64,000 bases of DNA from Qipengyuania pelagi (GTDB lineage: Bacteria; Pseudomonadota; Alphaproteobacteria; Sphingomonadales; Sphingomonadaceae). Within the stretch, counting starts at the first letter, position 1; each line of letters begins with the position of its first letter. The translations under genes and the position numbers were made by a program. The stretch covers positions 1,550,001 through 1,614,000 of the forward strand of contig NZ_WTYD01000001.1 in NCBI RefSeq assembly GCF_009827295.1, in the 5' to 3' direction. Positions 28,481-37,494 of the stretch are shown in pieces. Under the pieces are notes generated by a model that was given only the letters and a program-made list of their open reading frames with translations, was not told where the DNA came from and ran no database searches.

Positions 28481-29154
28481 GCGATCTCTTCGACCGCCTC
28501 CTTCGCCTGTTCGAGGCGGGTCACGCGCGCGATGTGCCCGATTTGATGAGCGATGCGCGCTTCGCCGATGCGGCGCGGACGGCGGATGCCGCCGTGCTCA
28601 TCGCGGTGACGGATCGGCCCACCGGCCTCATGCAGCGAAGCGATAGGCCAGAACAAAACGGCCTCATGCAGCGAAGCGATAGGCCGAGCTACGACGGGCC
28701 GGGCGTCATCCTGACCCAGCGCCCGACGACCATGCGCGATCACCCCGGCCAGGTCGCCTTTCCCGGCGGCAAGCTGGAACCGGGCGAGGATGCGGTCAGT
28801 GCCGCCTTGCGCGAGGCGCAAGAGGAATTGGCGCTCGACCCTGAGTCCGTCCGGTTGATCGGCACCACCGATCACTACAAGACCGGGACCGGCTTCGACA
28901 TAACCCCCGTGCTCGGCGTGATCGCGCCCGACCTGCCCCTGCGCGCCGATCCGCGCGAGGTCGAAAGCTGGTTCGAAGCGCCGCTGTCGCTGGTGATGGA
29001 TGCGGATAATTGGACTCGCAACGAGGTGTTCTGGAAAGGCGCGATGCGGCCCTATCTCGAACTCGATTATCAGGGCTATCGCATCTGGGGCGTGACGGCG
29101 GCGATCTGCTACAATCTCTCGCGCCGCCTTCAATGGATGGAGGCGACGCGATGA
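28477..29154 (+). CDS. NUDIX CoA pyrophosphatase-like hydrolase with inserted repeat
   Basis: The 225-residue protein is a CoA-diphosphatase-type NUDIX enzyme: a UPF0035-like DHPGQVAFPGGKLE entry and NUDIX box GGKLEPGEDAVSAALREAQEEL. Between the first beta strand (VLIAVTDRP) and VILTQRP it carries about 24 extra residues made of two copies of GLMQRSDRP, encoded by a 27-bp DNA repeat. Without this insert the protein would be family length. It lies between DUF1285 and cca with 4-bp overlaps at both ends. Confidence 0.88.
   Translation: MSDLFDRLLRLFEAGHARDVPDLMSDARFADAARTADAAVLIAVTDRPTGLMQRSDRPEQNGLMQRSDRPSYDGPGVILTQRPTTMRDHPGQVAFPGGKLEPGEDAVSAALREAQEELALDPESVRLIGTTDHYKTGTGFDITPVLGVIAPDLPLRADPREVESWFEAPLSLVMDADNWTRNEVFWKGAMRPYLELDYQGYRIWGVTAAICYNLSRRLQWMEATR
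28623..28685. repeat. Two in-frame copies of a 27-bp repeat in the NUDIX gene
   Basis: Identical 27-bp units at 28623-28649 and 28659-28685, with a 36-bp (12-codon) period. Each unit has inverted ends ggcct/aggcc, like a short palindromic interspersed repeat. Both are translated as GLMQRSDRP. Confidence 0.85.
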
Positions 29155-30326
29155 CCGTTCTGCCCGAAGCCGACTGGACCCGGCGCGCTGATCTGGCCCT
29201 GCTTGCCGAAACGCTCGGACCCGATTTCATGCGCTGGGTCGGCGGGGCGGTGCGCGACACCCTGCTCGATATCCCGGTGGCCGATGTCGATTGCGCGACG
29301 CTGCACCGGCCCGAAAAGGTGATCGATCTGTGCCGTGCGGCAGGCATCCGCACCGTCCCGACGGGCATCGACCACGGCACGGTGACCGCCATCCTTGACG
29401 AGGGGCCGGTCGAAATCACCACGCTGCGCCGCGACGTCAGCACCGATGGCCGCCGCGCGACGGTCGCCTTCGCGGACAATTGGCGCGAGGATGCGGCACG
29501 GCGCGATTTCACGATCAATGCGCTCTACGCTCATCCTAAGACGCTGGAGATCACCGATTTCTTCGGCGGGCTCGACGATCTGGCGGCGCGCCGCGTCCGC
29601 TTCATCGGCGATGCGCGGACCCGTATCCGCGAGGATCACCTGCGCATCCTGCGCTATTTCCGCTTCCAGGCGCGGTTCGGTCGCGAGGTCGAGGACACGG
29701 CGCTTGCCGCCTGCACCGAGCTGGCGGAGACGTTGAAGGGAATCAGCCGCGAACGGGTGGCGATGGAATTGCTTGGCATCCTCGCTCTGCCCGACCCGGT
29801 GCCGACCGTGCGCCTGATGGAACAGGCAGGCGTGCTGCGCGTGATCCTGCCCGAGGCGCGCGCGGGCGAGATCGCGGCGCTGGACCGCTTGGTGGCGCAG
29901 GAGCGCGAATATGCGGTCGCGCCGGACGCGATCCGACGCCTCGCCGCGCTGCTTCCGCCGGTGCCCAGCCTTGCCGAGACGGTGGCCGCACGCCTCCGCC
30001 TGTCGAAGCAGCAGCGCGCCCGCCTCGCCTGCGCGGCGGCGCGCACCAAACAGGATGCGGAACTGCCCCGCGCCCTCGCCTATCACGAAGGATTGGCCTG
30101 CGCGCGCGACCGGCTGCTGCTCGCGGGTGCGTCGATCGCACCGCTCGACGGTTGGGAAGCACCCGATTTTCCCCTGAAGGGTGGGACGATCGTCGCGCGC
30201 GGCGTGGCGGCGGGCCCTGCGGTCGCGCGGATCATGCGCGCGGTGGAAGCCCGCTGGATCGCCGAGGACTTTCCCGGCGAGGCGCGGATCGAGGCGCTGC
30301 TGGCCGAGGAACTCGCCAGACAATAA
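29151..30326 (+). CDS. cca: CCA tRNA nucleotidyltransferase
   Basis: The 391-residue class II enzyme adds or repairs the 3' CCA of tRNA. Head-domain motifs: RWVGGAVRDTLLDIPVADVDCAT (GGxVRD and DxD), then TLRRDVSTDGR, RRDFTINAL and the RIREDHLRILRYFRF neck motif. ATG 29151 overlaps the NUDIX stop by 4 bp. The tRNA gene in this window encodes its own CCA, so Cca would serve mainly for repair there. Confidence 0.94.
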   Translation: MTVLPEADWTRRADLALLAETLGPDFMRWVGGAVRDTLLDIPVADVDCATLHRPEKVIDLCRAAGIRTVPTGIDHGTVTAILDEGPVEITTLRRDVSTDGRRATVAFADNWREDAARRDFTINALYAHPKTLEITDFFGGLDDLAARRVRFIGDARTRIREDHLRILRYFRFQARFGREVEDTALAACTELAETLKGISRERVAMELLGILALPDPVPTVRLMEQAGVLRVILPEARAGEIAALDRLVAQEREYAVAPDAIRRLAALLPPVPSLAETVAARLRLSKQQRARLACAAARTKQDAELPRALAYHEGLACARDRLLLAGASIAPLDGWEAPDFPLKGGTIVARGVAAGPAVARIMRAVEARWIAEDFPGEARIEALLAEELARQ

Positions 30327-30570
30327 GCCGCACTCCGCTCCTGATGACTGCTTCAGGCGAGCTTAATCGGGAAATCCTATAACGGCCCCACGGTTGCATT
30401 GCAGCGCAGCATCCGTTTACATGGTCGGGTTGCCCGTCGCGGCAGCCTCGCGGTGGCTTTCTGTCGAAGCGTTCGCGCGCCTCGTGCCGCCTTTCAAATT
30501 CCAGATCCCGTTTCGGGCGCGTTTCGCGTGTGGGGGGATCGTATAAAACACACCAATCGGAGTTTCCTTC

Positions 30571-31107
30571 ATGAAAACCCTCGCATCCGCTCTCGCCCTC
30601 GCAGCCATGACGATCGCCACGCCGGCGCTCGCCAACGATCAGGTTGTCGCCGGGGCGACCGTCTACGGACCCGAAGGCAATCAGGTCGGCACGATCCTTC
30701 AGGTCGAAAACGGCCAGACCGTGCTCGACACGGGCACCCATCAGGTGCCGCTCGCCGTCGAGATGTACGGCGTGGGTGAAACCGGCCCCACCATCACGGT
30801 GACCAAGGTCCAGCTCGACACCATGATCGAACAGCAGATGGCCGCCGCCAATGCCGCGCGCGACGCCGCGCTGGTCGAAGGCGCCACGATCATGACCGCC
30901 GACAGTCAGACGCTGGGCACGGTCGGGACGATCGAGGGCGACAACGTTCTCGTGGTGCGCGCCGAAGATGCGGGCGAATTCACCGTGCCGCGCAATTACT
31001 TCGCCGCGGTCGAAGGCCAGCTCGTCGCGCGCCTGACCATGGCGCAGGTCGATGCCGCGCTGGCCGGTGCCGCCGGGGCGGATGGCGGCACGGGCGCCGC
31101 CGAATAA
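30571..31107 (+). CDS. Exported protein with duplicated small beta-domain
   Basis: The 178-residue protein has a signal peptide ending near ATPALA (about 21). The mature part looks like two copies of a 70-residue unit: GATVYGPEGNQVGTILQVENG... and GATIMTADSQTLGTVGTIEGD..., each beginning GAT and ending with a helix (LDTMIEQQM; MAQVDAALA). This is like a PRC-barrel-type beta domain in arrangement, but no family was firmly recognised. Function unknown. A strong terminator follows. Confidence 0.7.
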   Translation: MKTLASALALAAMTIATPALANDQVVAGATVYGPEGNQVGTILQVENGQTVLDTGTHQVPLAVEMYGVGETGPTITVTKVQLDTMIEQQMAAANAARDAALVEGATIMTADSQTLGTVGTIEGDNVLVVRAEDAGEFTVPRNYFAAVEGQLVARLTMAQVDAALAGAAGADGGTGAAE

Positions 31108-31142
31108 TCCGACCCTTTCGGGATCGCGTTTGAACGCAAAGG

Positions 31143-31180
31143 AGGCCGGGAGCGCTGGGGGGGCGCTTCCGGCCTTTTTA
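31143..31180 (+). terminator. Rho-independent terminator after the exported repeat protein
   Basis: Stem aggccgggagcgc / gcgcttccggcct (one mismatch) followed by TTTTTA. It could also serve parC, which converges from the other side. Confidence 0.88.
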
Positions 31181-31210
31181 ATCCTCCCCCGCAGAGGGAG
31201 GAATAAGGCC

Positions 31211-33511
31211 CTATCCGAACCGGTTGTCGCGCGGGAAACCCTGTGGCGGCATCCGGCCCGCGCCGCCGCGCGCGACCTTCCATTGCCACATCTCGGTCTC
31301 GGTCCGGGTGCGGCCTTCCTTGCCGCCCATGGTCCAGCTGAGGCCGTCTTCGAGCTTGAAGGTGATCGCATCGGCCATCCCGCCATCGCGATAGCGTTGC
31401 AGCTGGACGCCCTGCCCACGCGCCAGTTCGGGCAGCTCCTCGAGATTGAAGACGACCAGCTTGCGATTGTCGCCCACCACCGCGACGTGATCGTCCTCGG
31501 GCGCGATCGGGCGCACGACCTGTAATTTCGCCTCGCCCTTCAGATTCACGACCTGCCGGCCCTTGCGTGTCTCGGCCAAGAGATCGTCCGTATTCGCGGC
31601 GAAGCCCTTGCCGGTGTCGGCGGCGAGCAGCAGGCGCTGTTTCGGCCGGTGGACGATCGCAGCCACGATCTGCGCCCCCGCATCGATGTCGAGCGTGTTC
31701 CTGACCGGCTCCCCGAAACCGCGCGCGCCGGGCAGTTTGTCCGCCCCGAGCGTGAAGAAGCGGCCCGTATCGGTGACCAGTAGCAGCTTGTCCGTGGTCT
31801 GCGCGTGCAGGACGAAACCCTGCGCATCGCCTTCCTTGTATTTGAACTCCTGATCGAGCGGCAGATGCCCCTTGGCGCCGCGCACCCAGCCTTTCTGCGA
31901 GAGGATTACCGTCACCGGCTCCTTCTCGATCATGGCCTCCATGCTGAATTCGACTGCAGGGGCAGCCTCCGCGATCAGCGTGCGCCGCGCGCCCAGCGCC
32001 GTGTCCGGCCCGTATTCCGCGCGCAGCTTGGCAAGATCGCGCTTCAGCCGCGTGCGCTGGCGAGCGGGCGAGCCGAGCAGCTTTTCCAGCTCGTCCTGCT
32101 CCTTCAGGAGATCGTCCTTCTCCTGCCGCAGCTCCATCTCTTCCAGCTTGCGCAGACTGCGCAGCCGCATGTTGAGGATCGCCTCGACCTGCCGTTCGGT
32201 GAGAGAGAACTCCTCCATCATCACCGCCTTGGGATCGTCCTCGTAACGGATGATCTCGATCACGCGGTCGAGATTGAGGAAGGCGACGATATAGCCTTCG
32301 ACCAGCTCCAGCCGTTTCGCGATCTGGTCGAGCCGGTGGCGGCTCCTGCGCTGGAGGATGTCGATCTGGCTGGCGACCCAGTTCGACAGCAATTCCTTCA
32401 GCCCCATCACCATCGGCGTGCGCGTGGCGTCGAGCACGTTCAGATTGAGGCCGAAGCGCGTTTCGAGATCGGTGAGCTTGTAGAGGCTCTCCTTCAACAG
32501 CTCGGGATCGACATTGCGGCTGCGGGGGACGAAGACGATGCGGATGTTCTCGTCGCTCTCGTCGCGCACATCCTCCAGGATCGGCAGCTTGCGATCGGCG
32601 ATGGCGGCGGCGATCTGTTCGATCAGCTTGCCCTTCTGCACCTGATACGGAATCTGATCGACAACGAGCTGCCATTGGCCGCCGCCCAGCCGCTCTATCC
32701 CCGCCTCGCGGTCGGCGGGCGCGGTCGCTTCGGACGAGTGGAAGCGTGCGCGCATACGGAAACTGCCACGCCCGGTCTCATAGGCGGCGGAGATGGTCTC
32801 CGCGCTGTCCACCACCAGCGCGCCGGTGGCGAAATCAGGCCCGTGGAACAGCTCCATCAGCCGCGCGTGCTCAATATGCGGATTGTCGATGAGTTCAAGC
32901 GTCGCGTCGACGATCTCGGTGACATTGTGGCTGGGAATGTTGGTCGCCATCCCCACCGCGATCCCGCTGGCCCCGTTGGCGAGGAGGTTGGGGAACAGGC
33001 CGGGAAAGATCTCCGGCTCGCGCTCTTCCCCGTTATAGGTCGGGATGAAATCGACCGTGCCCTCGTCCAGCCCCTCCATCAAGCGCAGTGCGGTCTTGGT
33101 CAGGCGCGCTTCGGTATAGCGATAGGCGGCGGCGTTATCGCCATCGATATTGCCGAAATTCCCCTGCCCCTCGACCAGCGGATAGCGCAGCGCGAAATCC
33201 TGCGCGAGGCGGACCATCGCATCGTAGACGCTCGCATCGCCGTGGGGGTGATACTTGCCGATCACGTCGCCGACCACGCGGGCGGATTTCTTGAACGCAT
33301 CGGTCGGGTTCAGTTTCAGCTGCCGCATCGCCCATAGCAGGCGGCGGTGGACCGGCTTCAGCCCGTCACGCAGATCGGGCAGCGAGCGCGCGGTGATCGT
33401 GCTCAGCGCATAGACCAGATATCGCTCGCTCAGCGCGCTGTCGAAAGGTGCATCGACGATCGCGTCGAAGGGATCGGGTTCGTCCATCACAGTGGTATTG
33501 TCGGCAGCCAT
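31211..33511 (-). CDS. parC: DNA topoisomerase IV subunit A
   Basis: The 766-residue subunit cuts and rejoins DNA to decatenate chromosomes; its ATPase partner ParE is not in the window. N-terminal features: [30 protein letters not shown] and the catalytic Tyr in [10 protein letters not shown], followed by a GyrA-like coiled-coil ([16 protein letters not shown]). The C-terminal part lacks a clear GyrA box, favouring ParC over GyrA. ATG 33511 is used; a GTG three codons upstream is equally open. Confidence 0.92.
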   Translation of the reverse strand: MAADNTTVMDEPDPFDAIVDAPFDSALSERYLVYALSTITARSLPDLRDGLKPVHRRLLWAMRQLKLNPTDAFKKSARVVGDVIGKYHPHGDASVYDAMVRLAQDFALRYPLVEGQGNFGNIDGDNAAAYRYTEARLTKTALRLMEGLDEGTVDFIPTYNGEEREPEIFPGLFPNLLANGASGIAVGMATNIPSHNVTEIVDATLELIDNPHIEHARLMELFHGPDFATGALVVDSAETISAAYETGRGSFRMRARFHSSEATAPADREAGIERLGGGQWQLVVDQIPYQVQKGKLIEQIAAAIADRKLPILEDVRDESDENIRIVFVPRSRNVDPELLKESLYKLTDLETRFGLNLNVLDATRTPMVMGLKELLSNWVASQIDILQRRSRHRLDQIAKRLELVEGYIVAFLNLDRVIEIIRYEDDPKAVMMEEFSLTERQVEAILNMRLRSLRKLEEMELRQEKDDLLKEQDELEKLLGSPARQRTRLKRDLAKLRAEYGPDTALGARRTLIAEAAPAVEFSMEAMIEKEPVTVILSQKGWVRGAKGHLPLDQEFKYKEGDAQGFVLHAQTTDKLLLVTDTGRFFTLGADKLPGARGFGEPVRNTLDIDAGAQIVAAIVHRPKQRLLLAADTGKGFAANTDDLLAETRKGRQVVNLKGEAKLQVVRPIAPEDDHVAVVGDNRKLVVFNLEELPELARGQGVQLQRYRDGGMADAITFKLEDGLSWTMGGKEGRTRTETEMWQWKVARGGAGRMPPQGFPRDNRFG

Positions 33512-33611
33512 GCCGTTCACCCTATCACCGCCCCGGCTCGGCTAGAAGCGCGGAACGCCATGCTTTCCCCATGCGTAAGTCCGGTAACACGAACTCAATG
33601 GAGATACTCTC

Positions 33612-34169
33612 ATGGCAAAACGCGTCCTCATCCTCGCCACCAATGGTTTCGAACAGTCGGAGCTGATGAAGCCCAAGGCCAATCTCGAAAAGGCGGGCAT
33701 CGAAACCACCGTCGTCAGCCTCGAAAGCGGCGAGATCAAGGGTTGGGATACCGACGACTGGGGCGACAGCGTCAAGGTCGACAAGACGCTGGACGAAGTC
33801 AGCAGCTGCGAAGGCTATGATGCGCTCCTGCTGCCCGGCGGCCAGATCAATCCCGACCTTCTGCGCGTGGAAGACCGCGCCGTCGCTCTCGTCAAGGATT
33901 TCGCCATGTCCGGCAAGCCCATCGCCGCGATCTGCCACGCCCCGTGGCTGCTGATCGAAGCGGACATCGTCCAGGGCAAGACCGCGACCTGCTACACATC
34001 GATCCGCACCGATCTCAAGAATGCGGGTGCGAACGTGGTCGATCAGGAAGTCGCGATCGACGGCAATCTCATAACCAGCCGCAATCCGAACGACATCCCC
34101 GCCTTCAGCAAGGCGCTGATCGAAGCGGTCGGCGAAACGGTGGACGAAAAGGCGCTCGAAACCGCCTGA
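33612..34169 (+). CDS. DJ-1/PfpI-family protein (YhbO/Pfp1-like)
   Basis: The 185-residue protein has the class I glutamine-amidotransferase-like fold used by PfpI and YhbO. The reactive Cys108 with His109 is in IAAICHAPW, and E14 (in GFEQSE) is placed to activate it. LLLPGGQINPD is the conserved loop. Family members act as deglycases/stress chaperones or peptidases; a definite role is not shown here. A strong terminator lies just downstream. Confidence 0.9.
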   Translation: MAKRVLILATNGFEQSELMKPKANLEKAGIETTVVSLESGEIKGWDTDDWGDSVKVDKTLDEVSSCEGYDALLLPGGQINPDLLRVEDRAVALVKDFAMSGKPIAAICHAPWLLIEADIVQGKTATCYTSIRTDLKNAGANVVDQEVAIDGNLITSRNPNDIPAFSKALIEAVGETVDEKALETA

Positions 34170-34196
34170 TTATTCCGACCAGATATTTTTCGAGAA

Positions 34197-34226
34197 CCCC
34201 GCCGCAGCGATGCGGCGGGGTTTTTT
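34197..34226 (+). terminator. Rho-independent terminator after the PfpI-like gene
   Basis: Perfect 10-bp stem ccccgccgca / tgcggcgggg, 4-base loop, followed by TTTTTT. Confidence 0.92.
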
Positions 34227-34348
34227 GTTCGCCAAATCCGCGCTCCTGCGACCTGTGTCTACGGTCCTACCAAATCGAGCCGCGTGGTCGATGCGACTTG
34301 TCTCGGAAACTTCGCTGCCGCCATTCATTGCCTCGCAGAGGGAGTAAG

Positions 34349-36064
34349 ATGTCGGTTTTAAGTAAATACCTGTCCGTTATCGTTTGGGCTCTTGCTATGC
34401 TTGTGCTGGCAGTCCCGGCTTCAGCCCAGGCGCAGCGCGATATCGCGCAGGATTCCGCGCCCTTTGTCTACGAGGTCGAGCGGCTGGAGAATGGCGGGGG
34501 TGTGGGCGCTCCGCTCGATCTCGACACGCCGATGGGTCTCGTCGAAAGCTTCATGGCGGCGGGCGAGGCGGGGGAGTTCGAGCGGGCTTCCGCAGCGCTC
34601 GATTTCGCCAATATCGACACGTCCGCTCGCGCGATGTCGCGGCGCGATGTCACCTCCGCGCTTTACGACCTTCTCCATCGCTCGGTTGTGATCGACTGGG
34701 CAATCCTGCCCGACCGGCCCGATGCGGTCGATACGGAGACCAGCAGCAAGGATCCGATGGCAGGGACCGCCCGGCGCTCGGTGACACTGGCGCAAATCGA
34801 GTTGGATGGGCGGTCTATCCCAATCCGGCTTGCCCGTGAGCAGGCACCCGGTGGCGAGCCCGTCTGGTTGTTCAGCCGTCAGACGGTCGCGAACGTCCCT
34901 GCGCTTTATGCCGTGTACGGCCCGACCCGGTTCGAAAAATCGCTGCCCTCTGCTCTTCGTGAACAGGCGTTCTGGACGCTTGCCTGGTGGGAAGTGATCG
35001 CCCTTCCCCTGATTCTGCTGGCAGCCGCCCTTGCCGCGCTCCTGACCCATCTCGCGATACGTCGTTTCCGTGGCCGTTTTCGGGACGACGTCGTGGTGCA
35101 TGGCGTCCTTCGCGCCATGCATCTCCCAGCGGTTCTGCTCGCCTTCGCCGCGAGCTTCGCGCTGGTGCGCGAAACGTTTTTCCGCCTATCGGGACCAGTC
35201 AAGGACCTGCTCGATCCGCTGCAACTGATCCTGATCATCGCTGCCTTTCTCGGCATCGTGCTCTCTATCATCGAGGCCATGTTCGAACTCGCGACCGACC
35301 GGCGCACTGATGCGCTGGAAGATCCCGACAATGGCGAGGACCGCGATTACTACACCAAACTGAGCGCGATACGGCGGATCGTGACCGCGCTCTCGATGCT
35401 CGCGGCGATCGGATTTCTCCTAGTCGCGAGCAATATCTCCAGCACGCTTGGCTTTTCGATCCTGGCGTCCGCCGGGGTCTTCGGCTTGGTCCTCGCTTTC
35501 GCCGGGCGCAAGCTGCTGGGTGATATCATGTCGAGCGTACAGATCGCCTTTGCCCAGACCGCGCGCATCGGCGATGCGGTGCAGTATGAAGGCCAATGGT
35601 GCTTCGTCGAGAAGATCGGCTTCACCCATCTGCGCCTGCGCACCTGGGACGAAAGGCGGGTGATCGCCCCGCTGAGCGACTTCACGAACAAGAGCTTCGA
35701 GAACTGGACCAAGCGCGACGCCAGCCTGATGATGCATGTCGAGCTTGAACTCGACAATCGCGCCGATGTCGAGAAGCTGCGCGGACCGTTCCGCGAATTC
35801 GTCGAACAGGACGAGGATGTGGTCGATCCCGAAGATGCCTCCTGCGAGGTCGTCGGGCAAACGGCGCGGGCGATGGTCGTGCGGTTCATGGCCCGGTCGA
35901 GCGATCCGAAATGCGGATGGAAGATGCATTGCCGCTTGCGCGAACGGATGCTGGGGGTCGCAGCCGGGCTCGATGCGGCAGCGGCAAACGAGCCTGTGCC
36001 TGCATACCTCCCCCGCGAACGCGAAGTCCGCATGGATCTCGCCCGGAAGGACGAAGGCGCCTGA
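34349..36064 (+). CDS. MscS-family mechanosensitive channel with exported N-domain
   Basis: The 571-residue inner-membrane protein starts with a signal peptide (ALAMLVLAVPASAQA) and a periplasmic domain of about 170 residues. At least four hydrophobic helices follow (about 205-410), then the MscS pore helix and beta domain: FSILASAGVFGLVLAFAGRKLLGDIM (about 370) and VEKIGFTHLRLRTWDERRVIAPLSDF. ATG 34349 follows GGGAGTAAG. Family role: relief of turgor under hypo-osmotic shock. Its stop abuts the stop of the convergent ferredoxin gene with no base between. Confidence 0.9.
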   Translation: MSVLSKYLSVIVWALAMLVLAVPASAQAQRDIAQDSAPFVYEVERLENGGGVGAPLDLDTPMGLVESFMAAGEAGEFERASAALDFANIDTSARAMSRRDVTSALYDLLHRSVVIDWAILPDRPDAVDTETSSKDPMAGTARRSVTLAQIELDGRSIPIRLAREQAPGGEPVWLFSRQTVANVPALYAVYGPTRFEKSLPSALREQAFWTLAWWEVIALPLILLAAALAALLTHLAIRRFRGRFRDDVVVHGVLRAMHLPAVLLAFAASFALVRETFFRLSGPVKDLLDPLQLILIIAAFLGIVLSIIEAMFELATDRRTDALEDPDNGEDRDYYTKLSAIRRIVTALSMLAAIGFLLVASNISSTLGFSILASAGVFGLVLAFAGRKLLGDIMSSVQIAFAQTARIGDAVQYEGQWCFVEKIGFTHLRLRTWDERRVIAPLSDFTNKSFENWTKRDASLMMHVELELDNRADVEKLRGPFREFVEQDEDVVDPEDASCEVVGQTARAMVVRFMARSSDPKCGWKMHCRLRERMLGVAAGLDAAAANEPVPAYLPREREVRMDLARKDEGA

Positions 36065-36406
36065 TCAGAATCGCCGCGCGTCGTGGCTTTCTTCGGGGAT
36101 GCTCGCGGTCAGTCCCTCCATCGTCCGATCGAGCACGATCTGGCAGGACAGGCGGCTGGTGCGGCGTACGCCAGCGGCGAGGTCGAGCATGTCCTCCTCT
36201 TCCTCGCTCGCGGCCTCCAACCGATCGAACCATTCGGGATCGACCACGACATGGCAGGTCGAGCACGCCATCTGGCCTTCGCACGTTCCCTCCAGCGGCA
36301 GTCCGGCGGCCTGGGCTGCGCGCAGCATGGTGTCGCCGATCGCCCCCTCGACCTCCACCTCCGTGTCGTTCGCGCGGCGGAAGATCAGCCTGACCGTCTC
36401 GCTCAT
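36065..36406 (-). CDS. [2Fe-2S] ferredoxin (Isc/adrenodoxin type)
   Basis: The 113-residue protein has the adrenodoxin-type cluster ligands C-x5-C-x2-C (CEGQMACSTC, residues about 44-53) and a distal Cys in RLSCQIVLD. Acidic stretch EEEEDMLDLAAGVRRTSRLSC is typical. It probably supplies electrons to Fe-S assembly together with the cysteine desulfurases. Start overlaps the desulfurase stop by 4 bp (ATGA). Confidence 0.95.
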   Translation of the reverse strand: MSETVRLIFRRANDTEVEVEGAIGDTMLRAAQAAGLPLEGTCEGQMACSTCHVVVDPEWFDRLEAASEEEEDMLDLAAGVRRTSRLSCQIVLDRTMEGLTASIPEESHDARRF

Positions 36407-37494
36407 ATGCCCTGCTCCTTCGCCGCTGCGTTGATCTTCGCCGCCGCCGTCTCGATCTCGTCCAGCGTGGTGTAGCGGCCCCAGCCCAAGCGGATCGAGG
36501 CCTTGGCCTTTTTCTGCGACAGGCCGATCGCTTCCAGCACATGGCTGGTACGGCCCGATCCGCTGGCGCAGGCGCTTCCGGCGCTGAACATGACGTCGCG
36601 ACACTCGCTCATCAGCCGGTTCACGTCGAGCCCGCCCGCATTCTTGCCCGCCGGGCGGATATTCATATTCCCATGCCAGCGCGCCTCCGCGCTGCCGTTC
36701 AACTCCCAATCGGCAAAAAGCTCGCGCGCGCGGGTCCAGAGCTTGTCGACATGGTCCGCGTCCTGTTCCATCCGCTCCTTCGCTTCCTTCGCGGCGACGC
36801 CCATGCCCGCGATCAGCGCCGGGCTGAGCGTGCCCGAGCGGATGCCGTATTCCTGACCGCCCCCGGTCTGGACCTCGGCGATGTCGAGCCCCTCGCGCAG
36901 CCATAGGGCGCCGACGCCCTTGGGGCCGTGAAACTTGTGCGCGCTGATCGCGACCATGTCCGCGCCGGTCACTTCCATGCGACCATAGGCCTGCACCGCA
37001 TCGCACAGATAGAGCGCGTTCGCGGATTTGGCCTTGCGGTGCCATTCGACCGTGGGCTGGATCGTGCCGATCTCGTTATTGACCTGCATCACGCAGACCA
37101 GCCGTGTATCGGCGGGCAGGTCCTGCTTGGTGTTGCACTGGCCGTTCTTCGCGACGTTCAATTCGTGGCAGTTCCCGACCGCGCGCGCCGTGTCGAGCAC
37201 GGCGGCGTGTTCGATCGCGGAGACGGAGACGGTGCCGCCCGCGCCGCTGCCCCTGATGGCGAGATTGATCGCCTCGGTCGCGCCGCTGGTGAAGATCACG
37301 CGGCCACCGGCGGGGAACAGCGCCGCGACCCGCTCGCGCGCGACCTCGATCGCGGCCTTGGCCTGGCGGCCCATGCGGTGGGGGCTGTGCGGATTGCCGA
37401 AGCCGGAGCCGCCCGGCCCGTCGAGCCAGCGCAGCATCTCGTCCCGCGCCTCGGGCGCGAGCGGGGTGGTGGCCTGATAGTCGAGATAGATCAT
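36403..37494 (-). CDS. Cysteine desulfurase (NifS/IscS-like), second copy
   Basis: The 363-residue PLP enzyme starts MIYLDYQATTPLAPEA, the conserved N-terminus. His in SAIEHAAVL stacks on PLP, Lys in AISAHKFHGPKGVGAL binds PLP, and the catalytic Cys is in SAGSACASGSGRTSHVLEAIG. It releases sulfane sulfur from cysteine for Fe-S cluster and thiolation pathways. It is translationally coupled to the neighbouring desulfurase paralogue and ferredoxin by 4-bp overlaps on both sides. Confidence 0.94.
   Translation of the reverse strand: MIYLDYQATTPLAPEARDEMLRWLDGPGGSGFGNPHSPHRMGRQAKAAIEVARERVAALFPAGGRVIFTSGATEAINLAIRGSGAGGTVSVSAIEHAAVLDTARAVGNCHELNVAKNGQCNTKQDLPADTRLVCVMQVNNEIGTIQPTVEWHRKAKSANALYLCDAVQAYGRMEVTGADMVAISAHKFHGPKGVGALWLREGLDIAEVQTGGGQEYGIRSGTLSPALIAGMGVAAKEAKERMEQDADHVDKLWTRARELFADWELNGSAEARWHGNMNIRPAGKNAGGLDVNRLMSECRDVMFSAGSACASGSGRTSHVLEAIGLSQKKAKASIRLGWGRYTTLDEIETAAAKINAAAKEQGI

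Noticed and set aside
30996-32675. 559-residue minus-strand frame overlapping parC
   Set aside because: It is parC read in a wrong frame, Arg/Gly-rich and without domains.
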